64,000 nucleotides of DNA from Dyadobacter sp. 676 (GTDB lineage: Bacteria; Bacteroidota; Bacteroidia; Cytophagales; Spirosomataceae), in assembly GCF_040448675.1 (NCBI RefSeq), contig NZ_CP159289.1, positions 4,013,001-4,077,000 of the forward strand, written 5' to 3'. Of the stretch, positions 27,559 to 35,189 are shown piece by piece. A program made the position numbers and the translations under genes. Position 1 is the stretch's first letter, and every line of letters begins with the position of its first letter. The notes beneath the pieces are model-generated. The model ran no database searches, was not told the origin of the DNA, and saw only the letters and a list, made by a program, of their open reading frames with translations.

Positions 27559-28749
27559 ATGGTCACAGTCAGCGAGGCAAAAAAGAGGATTGTCGAGAAC
27601 ACACCTTCACTTCCGGTTGTAAGATTACCGCTTGCTGTGGCAACGGGGCATGTGCTGGCCGAGGAGGTGATCGCGCCCGTTGCGCTGCCGCCATTCCGCC
27701 AGTCTTCCATGGATGGCTACGCAATCGTGCATTCCGATGTTACGGAGCCAGGCAAGCCGTTACGGCTCGCGGGCGAATCCAAAGCAGGCCAGGCCGCACT
27801 GCCTGTTGTGGAAAGCGGTACCGCGGTACGTATCTTTACAGGCGCACCGGTACCCGATCGCGCGACGGCGGTGGTTATGCAGGAGAATGTCTTGGTAGCG
27901 GACGGCGTTGTGCGAATCAATGAATATCCGGTGCCGGAAGGGAAGAATGTCCGTAAGGCCGGGCAGCAGATCGCGCGCGGAGCGGTGGCGTTGCCCGCGG
28001 GAACTCCGGTGTCGCCTGGCGCCATTGGTTTCCTTAAAGGGATGGACGTAAATGAGGTAGCCGTGTATGCGAAGCCGCGTGTCGGGTTGCTGGTGACGGG
28101 CGATGAGCTCCTCAAAGCGGGAGAACCGCTGGTGCCCGGAAAGATTTATGAATCCAATTCGGACATGCTTAAAGCTGCATTGGCGCAGCTTGGTATCAGT
28201 CAGGTTACAATCAGCTATGCTTCCGACGACCTGGAAGCCACTATCGGCGCATTAGGCCGCTTACTCGATGCGAACGACGTAGTCCTCGCGTCAGGCGGGA
28301 TTTCGGTGGGGGATTATGATTTCGTGGGCAAGGCATTGGAAGCGCTGGGCGCTGAAACGATCTTTTATAAAGTACGGCAAAAGCCGGGGAAACCATTGCT
28401 TTTCGGCAAGAAAGAAGGGAAAATCATTTTTGCATTACCCGGTAACCCTGCGTCCTCGCTGGTTTGCTACTATGAATATGTATTCCCGACATTAAGAAAA
28501 ATTATGGGGAACAAAGAGCCGTTCCTGAGGTCTGTAAAACTGCCGATCCGGAACGCCTATCAGTTCGGTGGGGAGCGCGACGAGTTTTTGAAAGCAAAAG
28601 TGGCGGATGGCGAAGTCGTTTCGCTCGATGGGCAGGAGTCGTTTGTGATCGGTTCGTTCGCGGTTGCAGATGCGCTGATCTATTTGCCTGTCGAACAAAA
28701 TCAGGTAGCGGCCGGCGACCTCGTGGAAGTACATTTGCTGCCGCTCTGA
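27559..28749 (+). CDS. moeA: Molybdopterin molybdenumtransferase MoeA
   Basis: Inserts molybdate into adenylylated molybdopterin. The 396-residue protein has the diagnostic PFRQSSMDGYA segment near 45-57, VVMQENV, a TGDEL motif near 180 and the PGNPASSL motif near 294. It heads a five-gene co-directional cluster for cofactor synthesis. It ends about 50 bases before moaD. The A/T-rich leader suggests its promoter drives the cluster. Confidence 0.96.
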   Translation: MVTVSEAKKRIVENTPSLPVVRLPLAVATGHVLAEEVIAPVALPPFRQSSMDGYAIVHSDVTEPGKPLRLAGESKAGQAALPVVESGTAVRIFTGAPVPDRATAVVMQENVLVADGVVRINEYPVPEGKNVRKAGQQIARGAVALPAGTPVSPGAIGFLKGMDVNEVAVYAKPRVGLLVTGDELLKAGEPLVPGKIYESNSDMLKAALAQLGISQVTISYASDDLEATIGALGRLLDANDVVLASGGISVGDYDFVGKALEALGAETIFYKVRQKPGKPLLFGKKEGKIIFALPGNPASSLVCYYEYVFPTLRKIMGNKEPFLRSVKLPIRNAYQFGGERDEFLKAKVADGEVVSLDGQESFVIGSFAVADALIYLPVEQNQVAAGDLVEVHLLPL

Positions 28750-28801
28750 ACCCGAACGGGCAGATACGGGTTATTTGGATGAACCGAGTATTAAATTATA
28801 A

Positions 28802-29041
28802 ATGGGTGTTCAAGTCAAATATTTCGGGATGCTGGCGGAAATCGCCGGATTGTCGGACGAAGTCTGGAATACGGCGGGTACCCTGACGGTCGGGCAGTTC
28901 CGGACGCAGGTATTGGAAAAGTATCCGGCTATGCGTGGGAAAAAGTTCAAGATAGCCGTCAATCAAAAAATTTCTGAGGATTTTGTACCCATCGAATCCC
29001 CGTCGGAAATTGCATTGCTGCCGCCATTCGCAGGAGGATAA
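28802..29041 (+). CDS. moaD: Molybdopterin synthase small subunit MoaD
   Basis: A 79-residue ubiquitin-fold sulfur carrier with the C-terminal Gly-Gly (PPFAGG) that is adenylylated and thiocarboxylated. It forms the synthase with MoaE, whose gene follows after 6 bases. No activating MoeB gene is in the window, so activation must be encoded elsewhere. Confidence 0.93.
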   Translation: MGVQVKYFGMLAEIAGLSDEVWNTAGTLTVGQFRTQVLEKYPAMRGKKFKIAVNQKISEDFVPIESPSEIALLPPFAGG

Positions 29042-29047
29042 TCTATT

Positions 29048-29494
29048 ATGGAAAAGGTACACAAGCCTAAAAAAGTATTTGTGCAAGGTCCGGTCAGTCC
29101 CGATTTCATCGCGAAATCGATAGCGGCCCATCAGTCGAAAACCGGCATCGGCGCTCACGCCATTTTCCTGGGGCAGGTCCGCGCCGACCAGAAAGAGAGC
29201 GGCACAGTGACCGGTATCGATTACACCGCCTATGAGGAAATGGCCGAGCAGGCTTTTCACGACATTCGGGAGGCGGCATTCGGCAGATTTGAATTAACCT
29301 GCATGCATATTTATCATAGCCTCGGCCTTGTACGCACGGGTGAAATCAGCCTGTTCGTATTTGTATCGTCCCCGCATCGCCGGGCCGCATTCGAAGCTTC
29401 GGAATATATCGTGGAAGAAATTAAGGCCAAAGTACCCATTTTCGGCAAAGAGCTGATAGGTGAAGGCGGTTATGTTTGGAAGGAAAATCGTTAA
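29048..29494 (+). CDS. moaE: Molybdopterin synthase catalytic subunit MoaE
   Basis: A 148-residue catalytic subunit that converts precursor Z (cPMP) to molybdopterin using sulfur from MoaD. Family features are GAHAIFLGQVRAD, IDYTAYEEMAE, HIYHSLGLVRTGE, SSPHRRAAFEA and the C-terminal KVPIFGKE segment with the active-site Lys. It follows moaD by 6 bases. Confidence 0.95.
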   Translation: MEKVHKPKKVFVQGPVSPDFIAKSIAAHQSKTGIGAHAIFLGQVRADQKESGTVTGIDYTAYEEMAEQAFHDIREAAFGRFELTCMHIYHSLGLVRTGEISLFVFVSSPHRRAAFEASEYIVEEIKAKVPIFGKELIGEGGYVWKENR

Positions 29495-29504
29495 TGTGTA
29501 GGTG

Positions 29505-29645
29505 AATTTTGAATGACTGAATGACTAAATAAATGGGTCGGGAATTGTGAGGTACGGTCAGAAATTGTTTTGACTTATTACAACAAATGACTCACTGACT
29601 TCATGGCTATTATTCAATCATTCGGTCATTCAATCATTCAAAATT
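29505..29645. repeat. Long-range inverted repeat of GAATGACT-type words
   Basis: Arms at 29505-29530 and 29620-29645 are complementary at 23 of 26 positions, separated by about 90 bases. Both are built of short words (GAATGACTGAATGACT / its complement). It fills the spacer between moaE and moaCB and could form a hairpin in the transcript. Confidence 0.55.
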
Positions 29646-29649
29646 AAAA

Positions 29650-30558
29650 ATGGTCGACATTACCCATAAAACCCGCACACTCCGCATCGCCACCGCGCAG
29701 GCAACGGTGCAGGTGAGCAGGCCGGAGACTGTGGAGGCTATCCGGAGCCGGACGGTACCCAAGGGCGACGTTTTTGAAATGGCAAAAGCGGCGGGTTTCC
29801 TGGCGGTTAAGAAAACCCCTGATTTGCTGCCCGACTGTCACCCGATTCCGGTAGAATATACAGCTGTGCAATATCGGATAGAAGATTTGACGATTGTGAT
29901 CGAATTGACTGTCAAAACGATATACAAGACCGGTGTCGAGGTGGAGGCAATGCACGGCGCGTCGGTGGTGGCACTGACGATGTACGACATGCTTAAACCC
30001 ATCGACAAGGGCGTCGAAATACGGAATATCCGTTTACTGGAAAAAAAAGGCGGCAAAAGCGACCGCAATGCCGCACCGGAAGGTTTGAAAGTGGCGGTTG
30101 TGGTTTGTTCAGATAGTATTTCGAATGGTGCCGGTGAGGATAGATCAGGTAAAAAGATCATCGAAAAACTGGGCGCGTTCGGAATCAAAGTGAGTGAATA
30201 CAGCATTGTCGCGGACGACAAAGCCGAAATTCAGGCTAAATTGCGTGCATTGCAAAGCGCAGGGTATGATCTGGCATTGACGACCGGCGGAACGGGACTG
30301 TCGCCCCGGGACGTAACTCCGGAGGCGGTATCCGAGCTGCTGGACCGGGAAATACCGGGCATTACCGAAACGGCCCGCCAATATGGCCAGGAACGTATAC
30401 CGACTTCAATGCTGTCGAGATCAGCGGCCGGTTTTATCGGCGAAATGCTGGTGATCACTATGCCGGGCAGCACCGGAGGCGTCATCGAGTATATCGATGC
30501 ACTCTTTCCGCATGTTTTGCATGTTTTTAATGTTTTGGAAGGGAAAAAACACGATTAG
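29650..30558 (+). CDS. moaCB: Bifunctional MoaC-MoaB fusion
   Basis: A 302-residue fusion. Residues 1 to about 150 are cyclic pyranopterin monophosphate synthase MoaC (KTPDLLPDCHPIP, TGVEVEAMHGASV, RLLEKKGGKSD). Residues about 155-302 are a MoaB/Mog-type molybdopterin adenylyltransferase domain (VVVCSDSISNG, TTGGTGLSPRDVTPEA, MLSRSAAGF, PGSTGG). The fusion ties cPMP formation, after MoaA, to activation of molybdopterin before MoeA. It is preceded by a 155-base spacer holding an inverted repeat and followed by moaA after 8 bases. Confidence 0.95.
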   Translation: MVDITHKTRTLRIATAQATVQVSRPETVEAIRSRTVPKGDVFEMAKAAGFLAVKKTPDLLPDCHPIPVEYTAVQYRIEDLTIVIELTVKTIYKTGVEVEAMHGASVVALTMYDMLKPIDKGVEIRNIRLLEKKGGKSDRNAAPEGLKVAVVVCSDSISNGAGEDRSGKKIIEKLGAFGIKVSEYSIVADDKAEIQAKLRALQSAGYDLALTTGGTGLSPRDVTPEAVSELLDREIPGITETARQYGQERIPTSMLSRSAAGFIGEMLVITMPGSTGGVIEYIDALFPHVLHVFNVLEGKKHD

Positions 30559-30566
30559 GATAACCG

Positions 30567-31559
30567 ATGGCATTGCCTATTGTAGATACATTTGGTCGCA
30601 AACATACCTATCTGCGCATTTCGCTGACGGATAAGTGCAATTTGCGTTGTACCTATTGTATGCCGCAGGAGGACATGCAGTTTATGCCGTCGAAATGGCT
30701 TATGCAGGCCGATGAAATTTCCCACATCGCCCGGCTGTTCGTCGAAATGGGTGTGGAGAAAATCAGGCTGACCGGCGGGGAACCGCTGATCAGGAAGGAT
30801 GCGGGGGATATCATTTCGGGGTTAGGGAAACTTGCTACTTCACTTACACTGACGACCAATGCCGTATATATCGATCAGTTCATTCCCGAGTTGAAGGAAG
30901 CCGGAGTTACATCTTTGAATGTCAGTCTCGACACCCTGAACGAAGAGCGATTCCGGGCCATTACCAAGCGCGACCATTTTGCCAAAACGTTGAAACACAT
31001 TCGGTTGCTTTTGAATGAAGGTTTTGTGGTGAAGGTCAATATGGTGGTAATGCGTGGGACTAACGACGACGAGGTGAACGATTTCGTCAGGCTGACGCTC
31101 GATGAGCCCAACCTGCATGTACGCTTCATCGAATTTATGCCTTTTAAAGGCAATCGATGGGATCTCTCAAAAATAGTTTCCTATGCCGACCTGCTGGCGG
31201 AAGTTGGCCGGGAGTTTCAATACCAGCCTGTCGCCGGTGAAATGCACGATACCGCGAGCCGGTTCCGGGTCGATGGCGGCGCGGGTACCTTCGGTATTAT
31301 CGGCACCGTAACCCACCCTTTTTGTGAAGGGTGCAACCGCATTCGCCTCACCGCCGATGGTAAACTGAAAAACTGCCTGTTTGATACATCCGAAGTCGAT
31401 CTGCTAACCCCATTACGTAAGGGCGAGGACATACGCGCGCTCATTTACGCCCATTTCCAGAAAAAACACTTCGCCCACGGCGGCCACGCCGGTTTCTCTG
31501 AGCAACAAGCCAAATCGGAGTATGAGCAAAACCGGGAGATGATCGCGATCGGGGGCTAA
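30567..31559 (+). CDS. moaA: GTP 3',8-cyclase MoaA (radical SAM)
   Basis: Starts cofactor synthesis by rearranging GTP. The radical SAM cluster motif is CNLRCTYC (Cys 24, 28, 31). A second cluster near the C-terminus is built from FCEGCNRIR (Cys 253, 256) and KNCLF. The protein ends in Gly-Gly, as required in MoaA for SAM cleavage. Length of 330 residues is normal. It is the last gene of the cluster, with no hairpin seen immediately downstream. Confidence 0.96.
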   Translation: MALPIVDTFGRKHTYLRISLTDKCNLRCTYCMPQEDMQFMPSKWLMQADEISHIARLFVEMGVEKIRLTGGEPLIRKDAGDIISGLGKLATSLTLTTNAVYIDQFIPELKEAGVTSLNVSLDTLNEERFRAITKRDHFAKTLKHIRLLLNEGFVVKVNMVVMRGTNDDEVNDFVRLTLDEPNLHVRFIEFMPFKGNRWDLSKIVSYADLLAEVGREFQYQPVAGEMHDTASRFRVDGGAGTFGIIGTVTHPFCEGCNRIRLTADGKLKNCLFDTSEVDLLTPLRKGEDIRALIYAHFQKKHFAHGGHAGFSEQQAKSEYEQNREMIAIGG

Positions 31560-31702
31560 TCTTCTTTAAGTTCTGGCATTACCGGTTCGAACCACTCAAC
31601 CTCGTTTTCAACCGTTCAAACTTTGTCTGCAACAATAGCGGATTCGGTTACCTCATTGGTGCAAAATCAATTTAAGTACCAACCAGCTAACCTTCAGAAG
31701 CC

Positions 31703-32119
31703 ATGAGGAACATCTTAAAAACCGCCTCTGCCACGACCTTCACATTGTTTACTATTGCTGCCCACGTGCAGGCAGATCCGATCGTCGGTCCCAAAGCGGA
31801 ATGCAAAAACAATACTTGCGAAAAATTTCGTGTGGGCATGTACCGGGTACGCGACACGATGTCTATGAATGTGATGATGGAAAAAGAAAAGGGCGAAAAA
31901 GTGGCGATCAGGCTGCTGGACAGCAAGGGCAAGCTCCTCGTCGAGGAGTTCATACCCCGCTATATTACAAAAACCGGCCGGAAATTGAATTTCGATGAGA
32001 TGACCGACGGAGTGTATACGCTCGAGATTTCCAATGATTACGAAAAAATCGTCAAGAGCATCTACTTATCCACCAAAGAGGTGAGGGAGGTTAACCGGAC
32101 CCTTCTGGGTATAAACTAA
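31703..32119 (+). CDS. Small secreted protein with strand-rich C-terminal domain
   Basis: A 138-residue product with an N-terminal signal peptide ending near AAHVQA. The body includes a KAECKNNTCEKFRVG segment with two Cys, and a C-terminal part (VAIRLLDSKGKLLVEEF, GVYTLEISNDYEKIVKSIYL) that resembles the beta-sandwich of T9SS tail-like or DUF3244-like domains. The family is not identified with confidence. A hairpin terminator follows directly. Confidence 0.75.
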   Translation: MRNILKTASATTFTLFTIAAHVQADPIVGPKAECKNNTCEKFRVGMYRVRDTMSMNVMMEKEKGEKVAIRLLDSKGKLLVEEFIPRYITKTGRKLNFDEMTDGVYTLEISNDYEKIVKSIYLSTKEVREVNRTLLGIN

Positions 32120-32138
32120 GCTTGAAAATGATGTTATG

Positions 32139-32181
32139 GCGTTACAGGATGCGGCCGCAGCATTCCTGTAACGCTTTTTTT
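32139..32181 (+). terminator. Hairpin terminator
   Basis: GCGTTACAGGA and its complement (32164-32174) pair around a G/C-rich middle with one bulge, and are followed by seven T. It overlaps the last bases of the convergent GT87-like gene. Confidence 0.75.
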
Positions 32182-33358
32182 ATGACGTTGCTTCGGCCGG
32201 GCGGTGAGATAGTTGCGTGAAAAGCAGGTCGTAAATGATTTTACCCCAAATAAGAATGCACGGCACAGCTTTGATCACGTATGGCCAGAAGAATTCGTTG
32301 CGGACAAACTTTGGAAAGATATCGGTAGGCGATAAGGTTGTAAATACGAAGGCCAGTACAAGCAGTGTGTAGTTCAGTTTACCCGGCGCCTGTATATAGT
32401 ACCAGACTGCCACCCCAGCGATGGCAATGATGAACGTCGGCGATTCGGCGCGATGGTTGAAAATCACCACCCACACCAGAACCGACGCCAGCATCAAAGC
32501 CCGGAAGACGAAATTGCCGTATTCCTTTATTCTGAGCAGGGGCGCGCAGAATAATAATGCTCCGATCAGATTGACATAAGTTTTGTTCACATTCAGCGAG
32601 AACCAGATTTTCAACCAGCCGATTACCGAAAGTCCGTCGGAGAAATCACGATCTGCCGCCAGCAGCTTCCACCAGGTTTTGTATAAAACGACAAATTGCG
32701 CGGGGCTTACAGCGACTATCGGCAGTACTGTGAACAGAACAACCCATACCGCAGTAGTATAGGCCAGTTTTATTTTGTTAGGATAAAACAGGTACAGTGC
32801 CAGTGCTACGATACCGAATAGTTTAATAAAGATAGTGCATACGATACACAGCGAGGCCATCCAGTATTTATCTCGTTCCAGAAACCCGAACGCAAAGAGC
32901 AATAAGCCAGCGATCAAGGCATTGCTTTGCTCGTTCTGGGTGGCCGTGAGCAACTCCACAAGCATAAAGGTAATCATAAGGCCCTTCGCGCGTAGATCAA
33001 CCCTTGGCAGGGAGTATACGGAGAAAAATAGCACCGATACATTGATTAAATTCCAGAAAAAAAGGCCAACGAAAGTCGGCATAATGGAAAGTATACCAAA
33101 AATTAATGCGAATGCAGGACTATATTTAAATAGATCCCAATGTTCGGTGACGTACCATCTGTATAGGTTTTTTCCTTCTATTAAGTGAAAAAATGATTGT
33201 TTAAAAATAATGTAATTGTTATAGGTAGTGTAGAGTTGTGGCCCGTTGAAGCTTTTGGGATGCGAAAATACTGATTGGAGCGTGGCGAAGGCGGCAATTC
33301 CCAAAACAATGTATAACAGCGATTTTTTGCTGACTATGAGGCGGTTGAAAGCATCCAT
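32180..33358 (-). CDS. GT87/DUF2029-like polytopic membrane protein
   Basis: A membrane protein of about 392 residues with ten or more hydrophobic segments. The early loop NLYRWYVTEHWDLFKYSPAF contains the acidic/aromatic pattern seen in DUF2029 (GT87) polyprenyl-phosphate-mannose-type transferases, which use lipid-linked sugars on the outer leaflet. I chose ATG at 33358 (MDAFNRLIV) because a TAGTTTTG element at 33392-33399 overlaps the alternative TTG start at 33394. Substrate and product are unknown. It has no co-directional partner next to it. Confidence 0.8.
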   Translation of the reverse strand: MDAFNRLIVSKKSLLYIVLGIAAFATLQSVFSHPKSFNGPQLYTTYNNYIIFKQSFFHLIEGKNLYRWYVTEHWDLFKYSPAFALIFGILSIMPTFVGLFFWNLINVSVLFFSVYSLPRVDLRAKGLMITFMLVELLTATQNEQSNALIAGLLLFAFGFLERDKYWMASLCIVCTIFIKLFGIVALALYLFYPNKIKLAYTTAVWVVLFTVLPIVAVSPAQFVVLYKTWWKLLAADRDFSDGLSVIGWLKIWFSLNVNKTYVNLIGALLFCAPLLRIKEYGNFVFRALMLASVLVWVVIFNHRAESPTFIIAIAGVAVWYYIQAPGKLNYTLLVLAFVFTTLSPTDIFPKFVRNEFFWPYVIKAVPCILIWGKIIYDLLFTQLSHRPAEATS

Positions 33359-33391
33359 AAACTGACTTAATCCCTGGCGTTGATTTTTCTT

Positions 33392-33399
33392 CAAAACTA
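33392..33399 (-). promoter_or_regulatory. Putative -7 element of the GT87-like gene
   Basis: The minus strand reads TAGTTTTG, matching TAnnTTTG. It would start transcription about 27 bases before the ATG at 33358. No TTG was found at -33. Confidence 0.3.
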
Positions 33400-33419
33400 G
33401 GGATTAAATCAGTGTGTTG

Positions 33420-34349
33420 TTAGTTTTTCTCGTATCCCATTGCTTTCAGCCATCCTTCCATAGCGGCGGGCCAGTTGGCGAGCGAACCTTTCCCTTCAGT
33501 GCGCATGCCGTAACCATGCCCGCCCTTCGGGTACAAATGCATTTCAGCAGGAATTTTTTTCTTTTTGAGCGCCAGGTAATATTCGATGCTGTTTTCGACC
33601 GGCACGCCCGTGTCGTCCATTGCGTGAACGAGGAATGCCGGCGGTGTTCCGTCGGAAACTTGCAATTCGTTGGAGTAATATTTGATCAGCTCCTCCGATT
33701 TTTCGGAGCCCAGCAGATTGTCGCGCGAGCCTCCGTGTGAAATGCCGGGCTGGAACGAAATCACGGGATAAATGAGGATCGAAAAGTTCGGTTTGCCGTC
33801 GGCGGAGGCTTTTTCACCCATATTATAATGCGTGGACAGCGTCGCGGCGAGGTGCCCGCCCGCTGAAAAGCCCATCACACCGATCTTGTTCGCATCAATG
33901 CCCCATTTGGAAGCGTTCTGGCGGATAAGTTTCATTCCCTGCATCGCATCCATCAGGGGTACTTCATGCTGGTGCACCATGCCCTTTTCATTCGGGAGCC
34001 GATATTTCAGGACAAAAGCCGAAATGCCGAGCTCATTGAACCATTTGGCAAAATCACTGCCTTCGTGCGATGCGGCAAGTATGCCGTAACCACCGCCGGG
34101 ACAGATCATCACCGCTGCGCCGGTGGCTTTTTCTTTCGGGGCGATATAGGCGGTCATGGTCGGGACCGTAACGCCGCTGATCCGCAGGATGCCCTGCGCG
34201 TCGGTTACCGACTTTTCCTCGATATCGCTTTTTTTGAAATTAGGGACTTTGCCTTCCGGCCAGAGGTTAATGGTTTCTGTTTGTGCCATAGATGGACTTG
34301 ATAATGCGAACAGGCTCAAAACGGTAAGGATACGTGCGCTTTTTTTCAT
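33420..34349 (-). CDS. Secreted alpha/beta-hydrolase (acetyl-xylan-esterase-like)
   Basis: A 309-residue hydrolase with a signal peptide ending at SMAQ. It has the oxyanion region CPGGGYG, the nucleophile elbow GFSAGG, a candidate acid Asp in HAMDDTGVP and a final His in GGHGYG. This is the pattern of BD-FAE/Axe-type carbohydrate esterases acting on acetylated or feruloylated plant polysaccharides. The organism's Sus locus fits that use, but the substrate is inferred. Confidence 0.88.
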   Translation of the reverse strand: MKKSARILTVLSLFALSSPSMAQTETINLWPEGKVPNFKKSDIEEKSVTDAQGILRISGVTVPTMTAYIAPKEKATGAAVMICPGGGYGILAASHEGSDFAKWFNELGISAFVLKYRLPNEKGMVHQHEVPLMDAMQGMKLIRQNASKWGIDANKIGVMGFSAGGHLAATLSTHYNMGEKASADGKPNFSILIYPVISFQPGISHGGSRDNLLGSEKSEELIKYYSNELQVSDGTPPAFLVHAMDDTGVPVENSIEYYLALKKKKIPAEMHLYPKGGHGYGMRTEGKGSLANWPAAMEGWLKAMGYEKN

Positions 34350-34473
34350 TGATTCTCCAATCTTTTTTCATCGAAAAGACGTCGTCGGACGCGTTATACC
34401 CTCAATTTTCCGTGCTCCGTTGTTTTGCGATTTGCATGAAACGGTCGCCGGTCTGCATTGCATGTGCCGGATA

Positions 34474-35061
34474 TCAGGGCTTTGGCGGGTTAATCATGAT
34501 ATGTGCACGGTGGGTACCGGGGTCCATAATCCACGGCATTCCCGGTACGTCCGGTTTGAGCGGGAGACCGGTGCTTTCCGCCGTAGCGAACGGAATATAA
34601 ACCACATAACGCAGGTAACCGTTTTTGAGGGAACCGGTAGTAACGTCATAGTTGTCTTTCGTTCCCGACAACACGTACAGGGTCGATGACTGCTTCGGCA
34701 TTTTCAGCTTGCCTTCTTTAACCTCCTTTTCACGGATGTCGAAAATTTCCTTGGCATTCTTACCTTCTTTTGCCAGCACACGGCCGCGTTCCATGAACGG
34801 GTCCAGCTCGGCGAAATAGCACGACACGCTGATGTCCTCCTTTTTCGGATCGTCGGCCAGGCAGACGAAGTCGTTACTGCCCTCGCGCAGCACCTTGAAT
34901 GTGCCGTCCGAAGCGTACCCGTAGACTTTCGCGCCCGCCTGTTTATCGGAAGGTGCGGCTAAAACGGCGGTCTTGATCTGAACTTCCGCCGACGGGATGT
35001 TTTGAGCTGAAATTTCGGTTGCCAGGCAAAGGGCGAGGCAGGAAAAAAAAGTCGTTTTCAT
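34474..35061 (-). CDS. Hypothetical secreted protein
   Basis: A 195-residue protein with a signal peptide (MKTTFFSCLALCLATEISAQ) and no recognised domain. It contains YGYASDGTFKVLREGSNDFVC and a C-terminal WIMDPGTHRAHIMINPP, with a conserved-looking PG-T-H-R-A-H segment. The same-strand esterase gene lies 124 bases downstream; whether they share a transcript is unclear. Confidence 0.75.
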   Translation of the reverse strand: MKTTFFSCLALCLATEISAQNIPSAEVQIKTAVLAAPSDKQAGAKVYGYASDGTFKVLREGSNDFVCLADDPKKEDISVSCYFAELDPFMERGRVLAKEGKNAKEIFDIREKEVKEGKLKMPKQSSTLYVLSGTKDNYDVTTGSLKNGYLRYVVYIPFATAESTGLPLKPDVPGMPWIMDPGTHRAHIMINPPKP

Positions 35062-35189
35062 GATAGTAAATATAAGTCGGTGGTCTCTTATACACGTAAT
35101 TAAATTATTATTGTTAAAATGACACGTTTAAGCCGTCGATCCGGGTTAACGCTTTCTGATTCAAGGCCGATAAACGCCCGATTTACCCT

